Both the position numbers and the translations under genes were made by a program. Below the pieces are notes generated by a model, which ran no database searches, was not told the DNA's origin, and was given only the letters and a program-made list of their open reading frames with translations. This document shows positions 60,938-64,000 of a stretch of 64,000 nucleotides of DNA, piece after piece; position 1 is the first letter of the stretch, and each line of letters begins with the position of its first letter. Source of the DNA: an uncultured Lachnospiraceae bacterium. GTDB lineage: Bacteria > Bacillota > Clostridia > Lachnospirales > Lachnospiraceae. The stretch lies in contig CAMWBY010000020.1 of NCBI GenBank assembly GCA_947172645.1, forward strand, positions 1-64,000. The letters are read 5' to 3'.

Positions 60938-62758
60938 CTACAGTTGAAACTTACTTGCCTGTTCATTCTGCCTGTGGCTTAATTGTACCAGCCCCTGCGT
61001 ATCTTCCGTACATTCACCGATAGTCTGTGACAACAGCATCATGCTGGCGCTTGTCTCCTGCGTGGACGCCGCATTCTCTTCCACTACGCTTGCGAGGCTG
61101 TTCACAGAATCCGTGACAATCTGCTTCAGCGAATTAAGAACTTCCGTCTGGCCGCCGATTTCTCCGGTAACTTCTCCTACCAAAGATACCTCGGTGCTTA
61201 AATGTTCGAATGCCTCCCTGGTCTCTTCCAAACATTTCTGTTGTTTCTGTACATTACATGTCACTTCATGCATCTTGCTGACAGAAACTTCCACATTTCC
61301 AACCAATTCCTTGACAATACTTTCTATTTCCTGCGCATTGCCGGAAGACTCCTCAGAAAGCTTCCTGATTTCTTCCGCCACAACCGCAAAGCCTCTGCCG
61401 ACTTCTCCTGCCCTGGCCGCCTCTATGCTGGCGTTGAGCGAAAGCAGATTCGTCTGGGAAGCCAGGCCCTTGATAATCTCTATCGCCTTATTGATATTCG
61501 CCGCAGAATCATTGTTCTTATTCGTCTGCTCGGATACAATATCGATGGTCTCTATGGTCGCTTTCGTAATCTGGTCCAGCTCCTGGATGCTTCTGGAAGC
61601 ATTCGCCGAATGCTCCGTCATGGCTGCAACGGCATCTTCCAATTTATGTACGTCATTCTCTTCCACCTCGATGACGTTGCCCAGTTCCATAATCTTCTCA
61701 TTTACTTTCTCTGTCTCATTGGCCTGGTTTGTAGCGCCCTGTGCCAAATCTTCAATCGCCTGGTTTGTATTCTGGATGCTCTCTGAAATATGTCCGAATT
61801 TCTCGCTGAACTTCTCACTGCTCTTGTTCAGGGATTCCCCTGTATGAATCATATTGCCAAGCATATTCGCCAACGACTCACGCACATGCTCCAGGGAACG
61901 CGCCATCTTGCCGATTTCGTTAGCCCGCCGCAATAGCGAAGGGTCAACACGGAAAGTCAAATCACCAGTAGCCACCTGGCGCAGATTGCCCTCCACCAGT
62001 TTAATTCCTCCGGTAATCTTAAATCCGCTCATGGCAGAAATAAGCACCGCGCAAATTAACATAATGATTGCGGCGACGCCATAAATCACAAGCATATTCG
62101 TAAACTCTGTCTGTATATGCTCTTTCGTACCGTCAATCTTCTCATTCATCTCGTCTACGTAGTTACCCGTAGCCACCGCCCAGCCCCATGGCTCAAACAT
62201 CTGGGAATAAGCAATCTTAGGCGCAACCGTCACGCCGTCCGATTTTGTAAAATAGAATTCATTGTATCCACCGCCGGCCTTCGCAGCCTCCACTACATTC
62301 TGTGTCACTTTAACGCCGTTCTGGTCTGTCAGGTCATACCTGTTTGTTCCTTCCTGTTCTGTCAGGATTGGATGCACCACCAGATTATAATCCGCCCCGT
62401 CTATCCATAGATATCCTGACGAATCATCCCTGTAGCGCATGGAACGGATTGTATCTTTCGCTCTGTTCTGTGCCTCTTCCTCTGTCAGTTCACCGCTCTG
62501 GAACCTGTCATAATAGCTCTGCACAACAGCAATCGCTCCCTGCACCTGGGATTTAATCTCCATAGAATAACCGTCTGTCATGGACTCTTCATATAGTTCA
62601 ACCGTCTCATTCATCGACTGTCTCAAATAATAGACTCCCAAACACGCTAATCCAATCGTGGGAATAGAAACCATAATACAAATCATCGAAATCAGCATCG
62701 CTGTCAAACTTCGAAATCCTCTTACCCCCTGTTCCCTAGTAGCCGTCTTCTCCTTCAT
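60938..62758 (-). CDS. Methyl-accepting chemotaxis protein (Cache sensor)
   Basis: 606 residues. Membrane helices at about 18-40 and 222-245. Between them a single Cache domain shows [21 protein letters not shown] and [20 protein letters not shown] then the signalling domain with [19 protein letters not shown] and [14 protein letters not shown]. Its receptor class often senses small organic acids; the ligand here is not known. Confidence 0.93.
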   Translation of the reverse strand: MKEKTATREQGVRGFRSLTAMLISMICIMVSIPTIGLACLGVYYLRQSMNETVELYEESMTDGYSMEIKSQVQGAIAVVQSYYDRFQSGELTEEEAQNRAKDTIRSMRYRDDSSGYLWIDGADYNLVVHPILTEQEGTNRYDLTDQNGVKVTQNVVEAAKAGGGYNEFYFTKSDGVTVAPKIAYSQMFEPWGWAVATGNYVDEMNEKIDGTKEHIQTEFTNMLVIYGVAAIIMLICAVLISAMSGFKITGGIKLVEGNLRQVATGDLTFRVDPSLLRRANEIGKMARSLEHVRESLANMLGNMIHTGESLNKSSEKFSEKFGHISESIQNTNQAIEDLAQGATNQANETEKVNEKIMELGNVIEVEENDVHKLEDAVAAMTEHSANASRSIQELDQITKATIETIDIVSEQTNKNNDSAANINKAIEIIKGLASQTNLLSLNASIEAARAGEVGRGFAVVAEEIRKLSEESSGNAQEIESIVKELVGNVEVSVSKMHEVTCNVQKQQKCLEETREAFEHLSTEVSLVGEVTGEIGGQTEVLNSLKQIVTDSVNSLASVVEENAASTQETSASMMLLSQTIGECTEDTQGLVQLSHRQNEQASKFQL

Positions 62759-62802
62759 GTCACCACACCACCTTCCAAATTTCCAAAATTTCCGATAATT
62801 TT

Positions 62803-62830
62803 ATTATACGCCTCTCTCAGGTGAAGTCAA
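62803..62830 (-). promoter_or_regulatory. Promoter of the Cache chemotaxis receptor gene
   Basis: On the minus strand TTGACT (62825-62830), 16-nt spacer, TATAAT (62803-62808). It is a vegetative-type promoter, not a sigma-28 one, although the gene serves chemotaxis. Confidence 0.7.
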
Positions 62831-62886
62831 TGAATTCGGGAGAAAAAATAGGAAATTAGTACTATTTACCATGACCGTATGTTTTT

Positions 62887-63129
62887 TTATGTATTTTCGC
62901 CTAATTTGTCAAGTATCACCCTATAATTTTCCGGGCGATGAGGAAATAAACAGTTCGTGCATCCCTTTATCCGTTTTCCGTCCTTCTCCAGATATTCAGG
63001 ATTGCCCGGGCAGTTTTCTTTTGTATACAAAGGACAGTAACAAAACAGACAGTTAAATTCTTGCAGGCCTTCATGGCAAGGAAAATATTGGCATTCCTTG
63101 TTCTCAAAAAAACTGTATGAATTTTTCAA
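62887..63129 (-). CDS. Cysteine-rich small domain protein
   Basis: 80 residues. NKECQYFPCHEG, FNCLFCYCPLY, CPGNPEY and CTNCLFPHRPENY carry eight or more cysteines in the order of the cysteine-rich small domain family (PF04071), probably a metal-binding fold. Such proteins are often encoded near corrinoid genes in clostridia, but none is seen here. Confidence 0.85.
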   Translation of the reverse strand: MKNSYSFFENKECQYFPCHEGLQEFNCLFCYCPLYTKENCPGNPEYLEKDGKRIKGCTNCLFPHRPENYRVILDKLGENT

Positions 63130-63153
63130 TCTTATCCCTCCCCGCTTTATCTG

Positions 63154-64000
63154 TCATTGGCGCCTTGCCTTACGAGCTGGCAGACGCATTCCACATGTGT
63201 TGTCACTAACATAGGAACACACATCTTTTACCTCGTCTACGATATGGGAACACAATTCTTTGGCTTTATCGCTCACACTCTTAGACTTGTCGAAACGCTC
63301 TTTTGCCTTTCCAATTTCATTTTTAAACCCTGTTTTATATATGAAAGTGATTTTATAGGGATCTTTGTTTCCATCTTCATCATAGCCACCGACTATGACT
63401 TTTTCAATTATGCTCTCAAATATTCCTCTGTCAAATTCCTCCAATACACCATTTTTTGATAATGCCTTTTTAAAATCTGCCACTCGCTGCTTTAAAGAAA
63501 CTTCATCATCCATTTGTTGCTCTAAAATCTTTAAATTGGCTTTTATATCTGATAGTTTTCTCTCATAACCTACATCTGTTTCTTCATAAATATCTTGTGC
63601 AACAATTCCTTCGAGATAATTTTCCAACAATCTTTTTCTTTTAGCTTGAAGATTATCCGCACTCTTTTGTAGCTTTATGAGTTTATCTCTTATGGAATCT
63701 TCACTCAAAGTCTTTTCTACTCTGGAAATAAATTCTTCCAGTACATCCTTGTTATCTGCACACAGCATTTTATACGATTCGATAAATGCTTCCTCTATTA
63801 CTTGTTCCGGTATTCCCTTGCTATCCGGACAAAATCTTTTTCCGTCCTTTGTAGATTTAACGCATTGCCAAATCGTCTTTTTATATTTAGAACTGCTATG
63901 CCATCTTCGCCTTGATAAATTTGCTCCACAAAACCCACATTCCAACAGACAGCTAAATGCATATTGTCTGCTATATTTCTCTCGTTTCCCCGGAGTAACC
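63154..64000 (-). CDS. Large serine recombinase, 3' part (cut by window edge)
   Basis: The frame is open to the window end, reading VTPGKREKYSRQYAFSCLLECGFCG into the zinc-ribbon, split here by the edge; the ATG at 63945 is therefore not the start. ECGFCGANLSRR and WQCVKSTKDGKRFC form the recombinase zinc beta ribbon, followed by a long coiled coil (about 110-190 of the visible part). The catalytic N-terminal resolvase domain lies outside. It signals an integrated element, or its relic, beyond the right edge. Confidence 0.85.
   Translation of the reverse strand, partial: VTPGKREKYSRQYAFSCLLECGFCGANLSRRRWHSSSKYKKTIWQCVKSTKDGKRFCPDSKGIPEQVIEEAFIESYKMLCADNKDVLEEFISRVEKTLSEDSIRDKLIKLQKSADNLQAKRKRLLENYLEGIVAQDIYEETDVGYERKLSDIKANLKILEQQMDDEVSLKQRVADFKKALSKNGVLEEFDRGIFESIIEKVIVGGYDEDGNKDPYKITFIYKTGFKNEIGKAKERFDKSKSVSDKAKELCSHIVDEVKDVCSYVSDNTCGMRLPARKARRQ

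Noticed and set aside
61041..61847. 268-codon plus-strand frame opposite the Cache chemotaxis receptor
   Set aside because: Shadow of the heptad-repeat signalling domain; serine-rich low-complexity product typical of antisense reading of coiled coils.

Overview
The window reads as part of a chromosome from a motile, anaerobic, low-GC Firmicute of the Clostridia, most like Lachnospiraceae. The grounds are AT-rich codons, a flagellin, methyl-accepting chemotaxis proteins, a hybrid sensor kinase and many glycan-modification genes of clostridial type. No rRNA or tRNA gene is visible. Nearly every gene lies on the minus strand, so transcription runs from high to low coordinates. The one convincing plus-strand gene is a 32-residue membrane peptide at 34150-34248.

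Region A (67-33931) is a very long, tightly packed minus-strand array of sugar- and glycan-modifying genes: a nucleotide-sugar epimerase, tandem methyltransferases, five radical SAM proteins, two DegT-type aminotransferases (one PseC-like), a formyltransferase, a nucleotidyltransferase-kinase fusion with reversed HldE domain order, a split transketolase, a carbamoyltransferase, SGNH proteins, five glycosyltransferase-type proteins or domains and two giant citrate-lyase-ligase-like fusions. At its head is a near-perfect flagellar sigma-28 (SigD) promoter, TAAA-N15-GCCGATAT, which ties the array to flagellar gene expression.

Region B (34075-34395) is a candidate type I toxin-antitoxin cassette: a hydrophobic peptide gene and a convergent antisense RNA, each with its own promoter, sharing a bidirectional terminator.

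Region C (34434-42354) is the most notable part: an operon matching, enzyme for enzyme, the Campylobacter jejuni O-methyl phosphoramidate pathway (glutamine kinase, methyltransferase, gamma-glutamyl-CDP-amidate hydrolase, phosphoglutamine cytidylyltransferase, CDP-amidate kinase). It ends in two unusual proteins, one sulfotransferase-like, that could be the transfer step. A promoter and a leader terminator precede it.

Region D (42416-50653) is a flagellin operon: two IspD/TarI-like cytidylyltransferases, a CDP-polyol phosphotransferase-like protein overlapping the flagellin start, flagellin, GmhA, GmhB, a second copy of the region C cytidylyltransferase and an AAA-ATPase/nuclease-fold protein. 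Regions A, C and D together suggest that the flagellum (or a surface glycan made with it) carries heptose or amino sugars, polyol phosphate and phosphoramidate groups; this is inference.

Region E (50761-64000) is more ordinary: a ferritin-like protein, a 61-bp direct repeat, oleate hydratase with a TetR regulator, a hybrid histidine kinase, a CE2-like esterase, two chemotaxis receptors, a cysteine-rich small protein and the 3' end of a large serine recombinase cut by the window edge.
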